From Chitinophagaceae bacterium UBA2467 (GTDB taxonomy: Bacteria > Bacteroidota > Bacteroidia > Chitinophagales > Chitinophagaceae), in NCBI GenBank assembly GCA_002342205.1, contig DDPN01000127.1, positions 5,250 to 17,837 of the forward strand: DNA of 12,588 nt, read 5' to 3'. The notes below the pieces were generated by a model that was not told the DNA's origin, did not search any database, and was given only the letters and a program-made list of their open reading frames with translations. A program made the translations under genes and the position numbers. Every line of letters begins with the position of its first letter. The first letter of the stretch is position 1. This document shows, piece by piece, positions 1 through 5,893 of the stretch.

Positions 1-692
1 AGTCCCTTTGCTTGTAGCTCTTCTTGCACTTTTTCAATTCCAATCTTATCTAATTTATCAATGGCGACAGTGATTGGAGTGAGTTGTGTGGGTCCGCCAC
101 ATTGCGCAGCAAGTGCTGCTAGGATACTTCTATGATTGATCCGAAGGGAATACCCTTTCAAGCCAAGTTTTGTCAGAATAGTATGTGTGATACAGCCTAA
201 TTCAATTTCATTGAGCAGCGACGCACTCCCTACTACATCTACATCGCACTGATAAAACTCACGATATCTTCCTTTTTGAGGACGATCCGCTCTCCACACT
301 GGTTGAATCTGGTATCTTTTAAATGGAATTGGTAATTGTTGGTAATGCGTTGCTACATAGCGAGCAAAGGGAATAGTCAAGTCGTATCGTAAGGCTCTTT
401 CTGTAATTAGCTTGCTACTTTTTCCTTGTAATACTCTTTTCCATTCTGTCTGTAGGGCTTCTTCTTTTTCGGGATTGTCTAATCCGTTATTAAGTATTTT
501 GAAAATCAATTTATCTCCCTCGTCTCCGTATTTACCCATCAATGTCTCTAAATTCTCCATTGCGGGTGTCTCGAGTGGCTCAAATCCATAGGTCTCAAAA
601 ACAGTACGTGCTGTTTGTAAAATGAAATTACGTTTACGCACCACTTCGGCAGAAAAATCACGGGTACCTGATGGTAAGCTGGGTTTGGACAT
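1..692 (-). CDS. hisS: Histidyl-tRNA synthetase, N-terminal part (cut by window edge)
   Basis: This cytoplasmic class II aminoacyl-tRNA synthetase charges tRNA-His with histidine using ATP. About 230 codons are visible. They begin at ATG 692-690 with MSKPSLPSGTRDF, the usual HisRS opening (the PxGTRDF element). The segment RALRYDLTIPFARYVA follows near residue 95. Class II motif 2 comes next (RADRPQKGRYREFYQCDVD), covering the ATP and acceptor-end contacts. The LRYDLT form, rather than LRPEGT, is the variant I associate with Bacteroidota and eukaryote-like HisRS. Motif 3, the second histidine-binding signature and the anticodon-binding domain lie beyond base 1; the family is usually about 420-460 residues. 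The start lies two bases after the stop of the phosphatase gene, so the two are probably co-transcribed and translationally coupled. No Shine-Dalgarno sequence is seen. The identification is firm. Confidence 0.96.
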   Translation of the reverse strand, partial: MSKPSLPSGTRDFSAEVVRKRNFILQTARTVFETYGFEPLETPAMENLETLMGKYGDEGDKLIFKILNNGLDNPEKEEALQTEWKRVLQGKSSKLITERALRYDLTIPFARYVATHYQQLPIPFKRYQIQPVWRADRPQKGRYREFYQCDVDVVGSASLLNEIELGCITHTILTKLGLKGYSLRINHRSILAALAAQCGGPTQLTPITVAIDKLDKIGIEKVQEELQAKG

Positions 693-694
693 AG

Positions 695-1174
695 TTAATT
701 TAGTTGGGTAGTAGAGCGGGGTCCATATTTTTCAATCAATGTATTGCACACTTCATCTAAAAGTGAATATACATCATGGTAGTCGGCCTCTTCTCCGTAA
801 TACGGATCGGGTACATCCAGATCTTTGCCTGGAAATTGTTCGTTTAACAAAAGGTCAACTTTGGTGTTATCAAAAGAGGTACCAGTGATTTTTTTAATAT
901 CTCTCAATACGTCATTTGCCAACGCATAAACCTTGTCGAATTGAGAAAGGTCGGTGGTAGTAAATCGTCTGGCTCGTTGCTCGCTGATATCTATCCCATT
1001 TAACTGTGCTACTTTTTGTGACAGGGGATGAGGTGGATCGCCGGTATGGTAATGATTGGTTCCAGCACTATCTACCTCCCAATTTAGGCCCGCCTTTGTG
1101 ATCTTGTCACGAAGAATGCCTTCCGCCAAAGGGCTTCTGCAAATATTTCCCAAACAAACCATTAAAATTTTCAT
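695..1174 (-). CDS. Low-molecular-weight protein tyrosine phosphatase
   Basis: This is a small cytoplasmic phosphatase that removes phosphate from phosphotyrosine or related phosphoesters. The protein has 159 residues, normal for the family (about 150-165). The catalytic P-loop CLGNICRS lies near the N-terminus, with nucleophile C7 and R13 of the Cx5R motif. The general-acid loop VPDPYYG carries D123, and DSAGTN lies near residue 35. I chose ATG 1174-1172 (MKILMVCLGN) over an upstream in-frame ATG at 1213. The earlier start would add 13 residues before the first beta strand and would lie upstream of a promoter-like box. The stop is two bases before hisS, so the two genes likely form an operon. 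The physiological substrate cannot be told from the sequence; in other bacteria relatives act on polysaccharide-export kinases or arginine phosphate, but no such partner is nearby. Confidence 0.93.
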   Translation of the reverse strand: MKILMVCLGNICRSPLAEGILRDKITKAGLNWEVDSAGTNHYHTGDPPHPLSQKVAQLNGIDISEQRARRFTTTDLSQFDKVYALANDVLRDIKKITGTSFDNTKVDLLLNEQFPGKDLDVPDPYYGEEADYHDVYSLLDEVCNTLIEKYGPRSTTQLN

Positions 1175-1179
1175 CTCTG

Positions 1180-1187
1180 CAAATATA
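1180..1187 (-). promoter_or_regulatory. Bacteroidota-type -7 box before the phosphatase gene
   Basis: On the minus strand TATATTTG is an exact match to the TAnnTTTG box recognised by the Bacteroidota primary sigma factor. Only five bases separate it from the chosen ATG at 1174. Transcription would therefore begin within a few bases of the start codon, giving a nearly leaderless mRNA. No convincing -33 TTTG element is seen at the usual spacing, which lowers confidence. The box also supports the shorter start for the phosphatase. Confidence 0.5.
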
Positions 1188-1215
1188 GTCAGCGTGATTA
1201 ACGATTTGGTCATTC

Positions 1216-1225
1216 GGTTCGAACC
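1216..1225. repeat. Perfect 10-bp palindrome in the divergent intergenic region
   Basis: GGTTCGAACC reads identically on both strands. It is followed at once by an overlapping interrupted palindrome, CCAAAATTTGG (1224-1234). Both lie between divergently transcribed genes. This is a plausible position for a dimeric regulator to bind, but no regulator gene is adjacent and the sequence could be chance. It resembles the T-arm of a tRNA only superficially; there is no cloverleaf around it. Confidence 0.35.
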
Positions 1226-1235
1226 AAAATTTGGC

Positions 1236-1242
1236 TAATTTG
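1236..1242 (+). promoter_or_regulatory. Possible -7-like box before the small membrane protein
   Basis: TAATTTG is a one-base-shortened version of TAnnTTTG. It lies five bases before the ATG at 1248, the same spacing as the minus-strand box before the phosphatase. A TTTG at 1229-1233 is far too close to act as its -33 element. If real, the transcript would be almost leaderless. The match is imperfect, so this is tentative. Confidence 0.3.
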
Positions 1243-1247
1243 CCAGC

Positions 1248-1490
1248 ATGATGGAGGATTTTCAAAATGCTAGAAAAAAGGAACAATCTCGTTTTGCAGC
1301 TTGGCGGGATATTGGAATGGGTTTGCTGATCATTTTGGTTGGCGTTTTCTTTTTTGGTAGAGGTTGGGTTTCGCTGGATTTGAATAACAGATACCCGCCA
1401 GACGATCTGGATAAATGGTTTGGAGCTGTTTGTTTTTTATATGGGGGTTGGCGATTGGTTCGGGGATACAAGGCAAACCGGATTTCTTAA
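1248..1490 (+). CDS. Small two-helix membrane protein of unknown function
   Basis: I do not recognise the family of this 80-residue protein. It has a charged N-terminal segment of about 20 residues (EDFQNARKKEQSRFAAW). A strongly hydrophobic helix follows at about 22-44 (GMGLLIILVGVFFFGRGW), then a short polar linker with YPPDDLDKW, then a second hydrophobic stretch at about 57-73 (WFGAVCFLYGGWRLVRGY). It ends in a basic tail, so both termini probably face the cytoplasm. The first two codons are both ATG (1248 and 1251) and either could start. It ends 10 bases before the PstS-like gene on the same strand, so it is likely co-transcribed and may serve the same envelope process. The reading frame is credible because it fits tightly in the operon and encodes clean helices, but no function can be assigned. 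Confidence 0.7.
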   Translation: MMEDFQNARKKEQSRFAAWRDIGMGLLIILVGVFFFGRGWVSLDLNNRYPPDDLDKWFGAVCFLYGGWRLVRGYKANRIS

Positions 1491-1500
1491 ATAGTAGTGT

Positions 1501-2415
1501 ATGAAGAAGTTTTTTTTGGGAGTTGGCATTATTTCTATTTTTTTCACGGGTTGTACTTCTTACGAGGAGCAACGCGATCGTTTGCCCGATACTCCTGAGC
1601 GTGGCTCAATTAAGATTAGTGTTGATGAAACATTCAAGCCGGTAATGGACGAACTGATCCAGGTTTATGAATCAAATCATCCTGCTACAAAAATCAATGT
1701 TGAATACAAAACGGAAGCCGATTGTTTGCGAGAAGTTTTGAATGATAGTGTTCGTTTAATTTTTGTTACCCGCCGGCTGTCTGTAGAAGAAAAGAAACTG
1801 CTAGCTGATTCGTTAAAAGTAAATGCGAGAAGTTTGGTTGTTGCCAGAGATGGAATATCAGTTATTGTACATCCAAACTCTCCGGATACAATATTTACCA
1901 TGCAGGAAATTCAGGAAATTTTAACGGGTAAGTTTAAGAAAAAGTTAATCCCTGTTTTTGATGGTGTCAAAGCAACCAGCACGGTTCGTTTTATTGTAGA
2001 TTCGGTATTGAAAGGAGATTCATTGACGCCGCTGGCCATGGCTGCGAGAAGTAGTAAGGGGGTAGTGGATTATGTAGCGACACATGAAAATGTAATTGGG
2101 TTTGTAGGAGTAGGTTGGGTGGGAAACCCCGAAGATTCTATGCAGCTCAGTTTTTTAAAGAAGATTAAAGTAGCTCATCTGGAGAGCACCGATAAAAAAG
2201 AAGCCTACGTGAAAGCCTATCAAGCCAATATCTATGCCAAGCGTTATCCGATGGTCCGAGACCTTGTTTATATTTTAAAAGAAAGACATCGCGGACTGGC
2301 TACTGGGTTTGCTCATTTTGTAAGTGGCGAGATTGGGCAATTAATTTTTAGGAGAGCTTACCTGGCTCCTGCCCAAAAAAGACTGGGCATCCGGCCTGTC
2401 CGTCTCAACGAGTAA
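1501..2415 (+). CDS. PstS-like substrate-binding lipoprotein
   Basis: This 304-residue protein has a lipoprotein signal peptide ending in FFTGC, with C18 as the probable lipidated cysteine. It is therefore anchored in the envelope. The rest resembles the PstS-like periplasmic-binding fold (PBP_like_2). It shows ISVDETFKPVMDELIQVYE at about 39-57, then a strand followed by TRRLSVEEKKLL at about 90-101. SVIVHPNSPDTIFTMQEIQEILTGK (about 120-144) is the typical hinge and ligand-lobe element. AARSSKGVVDYV with VIGFVGVGWVG (about 181-207) corresponds to the second lobe of PstS. Binding of phosphate or another oxyanion is inferred from the family only. No PstC, PstA, PstB or PhoU gene is adjacent; the neighbours are a small membrane protein and a TPR protein. 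It may therefore act in sensing or envelope assembly rather than classical uptake. I recall similar genes in Bacteroidota near TonB/ExbD clusters, which are not seen here. Confidence 0.82.
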   Translation: MKKFFLGVGIISIFFTGCTSYEEQRDRLPDTPERGSIKISVDETFKPVMDELIQVYESNHPATKINVEYKTEADCLREVLNDSVRLIFVTRRLSVEEKKLLADSLKVNARSLVVARDGISVIVHPNSPDTIFTMQEIQEILTGKFKKKLIPVFDGVKATSTVRFIVDSVLKGDSLTPLAMAARSSKGVVDYVATHENVIGFVGVGWVGNPEDSMQLSFLKKIKVAHLESTDKKEAYVKAYQANIYAKRYPMVRDLVYILKERHRGLATGFAHFVSGEIGQLIFRRAYLAPAQKRLGIRPVRLNE

Positions 2416-2421
2416 TTCCAT

Positions 2422-2429
2422 TATATTTA
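2422..2429 (+). promoter_or_regulatory. Possible -7 box before the TPR protein gene
   Basis: TATATTTA differs from TAnnTTTG only in its last base. It sits 23 bases before the ATG at 2453, inside the 37-base gap after the PstS-like gene. A start about four bases downstream would give a leader of roughly 20 bases. No -33 element is visible. It may be an internal promoter that lets the TPR gene be expressed apart from the genes before it. Confidence 0.3.
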
Positions 2430-2452
2430 CACCCCTTTAATAAGAATCGATC

Positions 2453-4237
2453 ATGAAGAACCGTGCTATTGTTTTGTTTTTTTGCTTCGTTGCTGGATTT
2501 AATGCCATTGCCCAATCCATTCAGGAGGGTAAAGCACATTTTTATGCGCAGCGTTATCAACTAGCCAATAATGTGTTTCAACAACTTTTGAAAACAAATC
2601 CTACGGATGCAGAGGCCTTGTATTGGGGTGGTCAGGCTGCACTTTCACTTGAGTTGGACTCTTCAAAAAAGCCTGCTGTTGTGAAAGCCTGGTTTGATAA
2701 GGCGGTTCAATTAAATAGTTCAGCTCCCTTATTAATGATTGGGGCAGGACAAGCAGATTTATTTGAGAATAAGATCAATGATGCACGCCAAAAGTTTGAG
2801 TCTGTCTTAACAATGACAAGAACTAAAAAAGGGGAGAGTGCCTCTATTTTAACTGTCATTCTTCAAGCAAATACCACTTCTCCTAACCATGATTTGCTTT
2901 ATTTCATTGATAAAGCGAAACTGCAATTGGAAAATGAGAAGGCTGAAAAAACTGCTGAGTTATACCTTGCTGTTGGTGATGCCATTCGTAAGGCTAAGCC
3001 CGGCGAGGGTGGAGGAGAGGCATTTCGGAATTATCAGGAAGCCCTAAAATTGAATCCTACTTATGCATTAGCTAGTTACCGTTTAGCCAGACTTTTTGAT
3101 TCTCAAAAAAACTGGGAATTGGTATTTCAGTATCTGAATGAGTGCGTTCAGAAGGACCCTTCTTTTACACCTGCTTACTACGAGTTATTTTACTATTACT
3201 TCTATCGCAGGGATTATCCAACTGCCGAGCAGCAACTTCAAAAATATATCTCGACGAAGGCTCCTGAGAAAGATATTCAGGATGAGTTTCTATACTCACA
3301 GCTTTGCTGGGCACGGGGCGATTTCAATTGTGCCATTTCAAAAGCAGAATCAGTATTAACTGCGCTTGGAGAAAACACCAAACCGCGTGTTTTCAGATTG
3401 TTGTCTGACGCCTATTATCAGGCTGGCGATACATTAAAAAAACAAGGCAATGAAGAAGGGGCGAAAGGAGCTTTTGCCAATGCGAAAAAGTACAGCGATC
3501 GTTTTTTCTCAAAAAGTGGCGATGAAAATGATGCCATAATCCTCTATGACTACCAATTAAGAGCGGATATCTTGGATAAAACGGGAGGAACACCTGAAGA
3601 GATTAGCGGAGCCTATCTACAGTCAACCCGCGTTGATACCCTTGCTAATTTGAAAGTAGATTTACTCAAAAAAGGGGCAGATCGCTTTAAAGCGCGCGGG
3701 GATAGTTTAAGCAGAGTGTTGGAAGGCGTGCTGCGTACAGAGGTTATTAAAGTAAAACCAACTCCTAGTCAGCGTGATTACTTTGATGCAGGGTTTGCCT
3801 TTTATCAGGGTAAAGATTATACCCATGCCGACAGCCTGTTTACGATTTATGTAAATAAATATCCCGAAGAGTCGTACGGGTATATGATGCTTTATAACAT
3901 CCAGCGTGCTGTAGATACTTCTATGGAAAAGGGAACGGCTGTTCCTTGGGCCATTAAATACCTGGAAATTCTGGAAAAGGATACAGTTAAGAATAAAAAG
4001 ACCATCATAGGGGTTGCCGGGTATCTGGCTGCCTACAGTGCCAATATTTTGAAGGATAAGGAGAAGGCTTTGCAATACCTCCGTCGGATGTTGTCTTTAG
4101 ATCCTACCAATGCGGCCATTCAGCAAAATATCAGTGTTTTGGAAAAGGCACCTGCGAATAAGCCTGAACCTCCCAAAACAGAGGGGGCTCCCAATAACCA
4201 GGCACCCAAGCCATCCGGAGTTCCGGGGAATCAATAG
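2453..4237 (+). CDS. Exported tetratricopeptide-repeat protein
   Basis: This 594-residue protein has a Sec signal peptide, likely cut after AIA at residue 20 (before QSIQEG), so it is periplasmic or outer-membrane associated. TPR-like helical pairs run through most of the length. One lies at about 24-64 (KAHFYAQRYQLANNVFQQLLKTNP) and the next at about 77-120. Clear repeats occur at about 187-270, with the typical LNPTYALASYRLARLF and KDPSFTPAYYELFYYYF patterns. Further repeats lie towards about 440-565, including DPTNAAIQQNISVLEK. The last 30 or so residues are a low-complexity tail rich in Pro, Asn, Lys and Gly. TPR arrays are protein-binding scaffolds and no enzyme motif is visible. It follows the PstS-like lipoprotein by 37 bases in the same direction, which suggests a shared envelope role. 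The specific function is unknown. Confidence 0.85.
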   Translation: MKNRAIVLFFCFVAGFNAIAQSIQEGKAHFYAQRYQLANNVFQQLLKTNPTDAEALYWGGQAALSLELDSSKKPAVVKAWFDKAVQLNSSAPLLMIGAGQADLFENKINDARQKFESVLTMTRTKKGESASILTVILQANTTSPNHDLLYFIDKAKLQLENEKAEKTAELYLAVGDAIRKAKPGEGGGEAFRNYQEALKLNPTYALASYRLARLFDSQKNWELVFQYLNECVQKDPSFTPAYYELFYYYFYRRDYPTAEQQLQKYISTKAPEKDIQDEFLYSQLCWARGDFNCAISKAESVLTALGENTKPRVFRLLSDAYYQAGDTLKKQGNEEGAKGAFANAKKYSDRFFSKSGDENDAIILYDYQLRADILDKTGGTPEEISGAYLQSTRVDTLANLKVDLLKKGADRFKARGDSLSRVLEGVLRTEVIKVKPTPSQRDYFDAGFAFYQGKDYTHADSLFTIYVNKYPEESYGYMMLYNIQRAVDTSMEKGTAVPWAIKYLEILEKDTVKNKKTIIGVAGYLAAYSANILKDKEKALQYLRRMLSLDPTNAAIQQNISVLEKAPANKPEPPKTEGAPNNQAPKPSGVPGNQ

Positions 4238-4244
4238 TTGGGTG
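4203..4244 (+). other. Nested inverted repeats over the end of the TPR gene
   Basis: CACCCAA (4203-4209) pairs perfectly with TTGGGTG (4238-4244). Inside it, CCGGA (4215-4219) faces TCCGG (4222-4226). The structure spans the TAG stop at 4235-4237. It is followed by a weak AAAAC/GTTTT hairpin at 4246-4260. No uninterrupted T run follows, so a classical intrinsic terminator is not supported. It might slow transcription or protect an mRNA end between the TPR gene and nuo. Confidence 0.3.
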
Positions 4245-4275
4245 TAAAACATAAGGTTTTCTCCGGTGGTCACCC

Positions 4276-4283
4276 TAACTTTG
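4276..4283 (+). promoter_or_regulatory. Probable nuo operon promoter (-7 box)
   Basis: TAACTTTG is an exact match to the Bacteroidota TAnnTTTG box. It lies 19 bases before the nuoA ATG, in the 65-base gap after the TPR gene. The predicted start of transcription, about four bases downstream, leaves a short leader of around 16 bases. That leader includes AAAAAAGGG just before the ATG, which may help ribosome loading. The expected upstream TTTG is not clear; only a TTTT at 4257-4260 is present, slightly too close. Confidence 0.55.
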
Positions 4284-4302
4284 CGCCCAATAAAAAAGGG
4301 CT

Positions 4303-4698
4303 ATGTTTTATTTGCTGCAGGCTGGTTCTCAAACATCTAATGCTACCACCTATTTGCCCCTTGCTTTACAGATACTCATTGCTGTAGGTTTAGTAGTTTT
4401 TTTGCTTGTTCTCACACACTTGCTTGGACCTAGTAGAAAGACCTCGGATAAGTTGCAAAACTTTACCAGTGGAATTGAATCACATGGTGATGCTCGACAG
4501 CCAGTTGCAATCAAGTATTTTTTAACGGCCATTTTGTTTGTGCTTTTTGATGTGGAGGTGATTTTCTTTTATCCCTATGCTGTCAATATTCAGGGGTTGG
4601 GGTGGAATGGTTTCTGGGCTGTTGTTTTATTTGTTGGATTATTCCTTTGCGGTTTCATATATATCCTCAAGAAAGGTGCATTGAATTGGGAAGATTAA
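4303..4698 (+). CDS. nuoA: NADH-quinone oxidoreductase subunit A
   Basis: This is a small membrane subunit of complex I (ND3 homologue) that sits where the peripheral arm joins the membrane arm, near the quinone channel. The 131 residues give three helices at about 18-41, 70-95 and 101-122. The conserved loop between helices 1 and 2 reads FTSGIESHGDAR. Helix 2 carries the signature LFDVEVIFFYPYAV with acidic residues D83 and E85. The C-terminus ends KKGALNWED, as in many NuoA proteins. The loop has Thr where Glu is usual before SGI (E. coli has FESGI). Ser rather than the Cys of mitochondrial ND3 is normal for many bacteria. It is the first gene of the nuo operon. ATG 4303 is the only sensible start. 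Confidence 0.95.
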   Translation: MFYLLQAGSQTSNATTYLPLALQILIAVGLVVFLLVLTHLLGPSRKTSDKLQNFTSGIESHGDARQPVAIKYFLTAILFVLFDVEVIFFYPYAVNIQGLGWNGFWAVVLFVGLFLCGFIYILKKGALNWED

Positions 4699-4753
4699 AC
4701 GAAAAGTTTACAACCCTGTTCACACCTGCTTGTTATTTATAAAAGTGTTGACT

Positions 4754-5338
4754 ATGAGTCGTCCGGTTTCTTATAATCTGGTTCAAAAGCCACTGGAAAA
4801 AGATATCAGTGTTGCGCCCTTGCCTGATGGACATCAGGGGGAAGGATTTTTTGCTACCTCATTGGATGCTGTGATCGGCCTAGCCCGAAAGAATTCCATT
4901 TGGCCTCTCCCTTTCGCCACTTCTTGTTGCGGAATTGAGTTTATGGCGACCATGGGTTCGCATTATGATTTGGCTCGTTTTGGATCAGAGCGTGTAGGTT
5001 TTTCTCCTCGTCAGTGTGACCTTTTAATGGTCATGGGGACCATTGCAAAAAAGATGGGTCCGGTTGTTCGCCAGGTGTATTTACAAATGGCGGAACCTCG
5101 TTGGGTAATTGCTGTGGGTGCTTGCGCTAGCAGCGGAGGCATATTTGACACTTACAGTGTATTGCAGGGGATTGACCAGGTTGTGCCTGTGGATGTATAT
5201 GTTCCTGGATGCCCACCACGACCTGAAGCCATCATTGATGGGGTGTTGCGCATACAAGATTTAGTAGGAAAGGAAAGCTTACGAAGAAGAAATAGCGAAC
5301 AGTATAAAGCATTATTAAACAGCTACGGCATTCAATAA
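4754..5338 (+). CDS. nuoB: NADH-quinone oxidoreductase subunit B
   Basis: This is the peripheral-arm subunit that holds the terminal [4Fe-4S] cluster N2, which passes electrons to quinone at the interface with NuoD. From the ATG at 4754 it has 194 residues, typical of the family. N2 ligands are visible as C58 and C59 (FATSCCGIEF), C124 (VGACASSGG) and C153 (VPGCPPRPE). An upstream in-frame TTG at 4730 would add eight hydrophobic residues. I rejected it because ATG-initiated MSRPVSYN fits the family better. It follows nuoA after 55 bases, the largest gap inside this operon, with no clear promoter in it. Thirteen bases separate it from nuoC. Confidence 0.97.
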   Translation: MSRPVSYNLVQKPLEKDISVAPLPDGHQGEGFFATSLDAVIGLARKNSIWPLPFATSCCGIEFMATMGSHYDLARFGSERVGFSPRQCDLLMVMGTIAKKMGPVVRQVYLQMAEPRWVIAVGACASSGGIFDTYSVLQGIDQVVPVDVYVPGCPPRPEAIIDGVLRIQDLVGKESLRRRNSEQYKALLNSYGIQ

Positions 5339-5352
5339 CCACACTGTATCAC

Positions 5353-5859
5353 ATGGCCCTGACTAATGAATATATCATTCAGCGATTAAAAGAAAAGTTT
5401 GGAGAAGATCTTTTCACCTTTCAGGAATCATATGGCCTATTGGAATTAGTGGCTCCTAAGGAAATGAACTTGAAAGTCTTGAACTTCCTGTATGATGATG
5501 CACAATTACAGTTTCGCTTTTTAACTGACTTGACCGGTGTTCATTATCCTAATCGTACCGGTGAAGAGTTAGCGGTGGTTTATCATTTACATAATCTACA
5601 ATCAAATTGTCGTATTCGATTTAAAGTGCATACATCGGTTGATCAACCCGAAGTATTCACTGCTACCGGTTTATTCTCCGGTGCTAATTGGATGGAAAGA
5701 GAGACTTATGACTTTTTTGGAATTCAATTTGTGGGACATCCAAACTTGAAGCGCATTCTCAATGTAGATGAGATGGATTATTTCCCGCTTCGCAAAGAGT
5801 TTCCATTGGAGGATCAAACAAGAATAGATAAAGATGATGAAATGTTTGGGCGAGGATAA
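5353..5859 (+). CDS. nuoC: NADH-quinone oxidoreductase subunit C
   Basis: This is the 30-kDa-type peripheral subunit of complex I. It has no cofactor and braces NuoD and NuoI around the quinone module. The protein has 168 residues, and the N-terminal half forms the usual alpha/beta domain ending in FRFLTDLTGVHYP. The signature WMERETYDFFGIQFVGHPNL lies at about 113-132, followed by KRIL and then DYFPLRKEFPLED at about 142-154. It is a separate protein here, not fused to NuoD as in E. coli. The gene lies 14 bases after nuoB and 34 bases before nuoD. Confidence 0.96.
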   Translation: MALTNEYIIQRLKEKFGEDLFTFQESYGLLELVAPKEMNLKVLNFLYDDAQLQFRFLTDLTGVHYPNRTGEELAVVYHLHNLQSNCRIRFKVHTSVDQPEVFTATGLFSGANWMERETYDFFGIQFVGHPNLKRILNVDEMDYFPLRKEFPLEDQTRIDKDDEMFGRG

Positions 5860-5879
5860 TCGTTCAAAAAAAATAGCTT

Positions 5880-5885
5880 GAGGAG
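5880..5885 (+). promoter_or_regulatory. Shine-Dalgarno-like site before nuoD
   Basis: GAGGAG sits eight bases before the nuoD ATG at 5894. This is good spacing for pairing with 16S rRNA. It stands out because the other starts in the window lack such a site, as is usual in Bacteroidota, where initiation relies more on an A-rich, unstructured upstream region. It supports the chosen nuoD start. Confidence 0.45.
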
Positions 5886-5893
5886 TTTGTCTT

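Noticed and set aside
1216..1225. GGTTCGAACC as the T-arm of a tRNA gene
   Set aside because: No acceptor, D-arm or anticodon stem can be built around it, and the flanks hold gene starts.
3707..4075. 122-codon open frame antisense to the TPR gene
   Set aside because: It lies wholly inside a well-supported gene with a signal peptide and TPR repeats, and its translation shows no family motif.
4203..4244. Intrinsic terminator after the TPR gene
   Set aside because: Inverted repeats are present but no T-rich tract follows the stem, and the inner loop is only two bases.
4730..4753. TTG start that would lengthen NuoB by eight residues
   Set aside because: The ATG at 4754 gives the normal family N-terminus, and the added residues are atypical.
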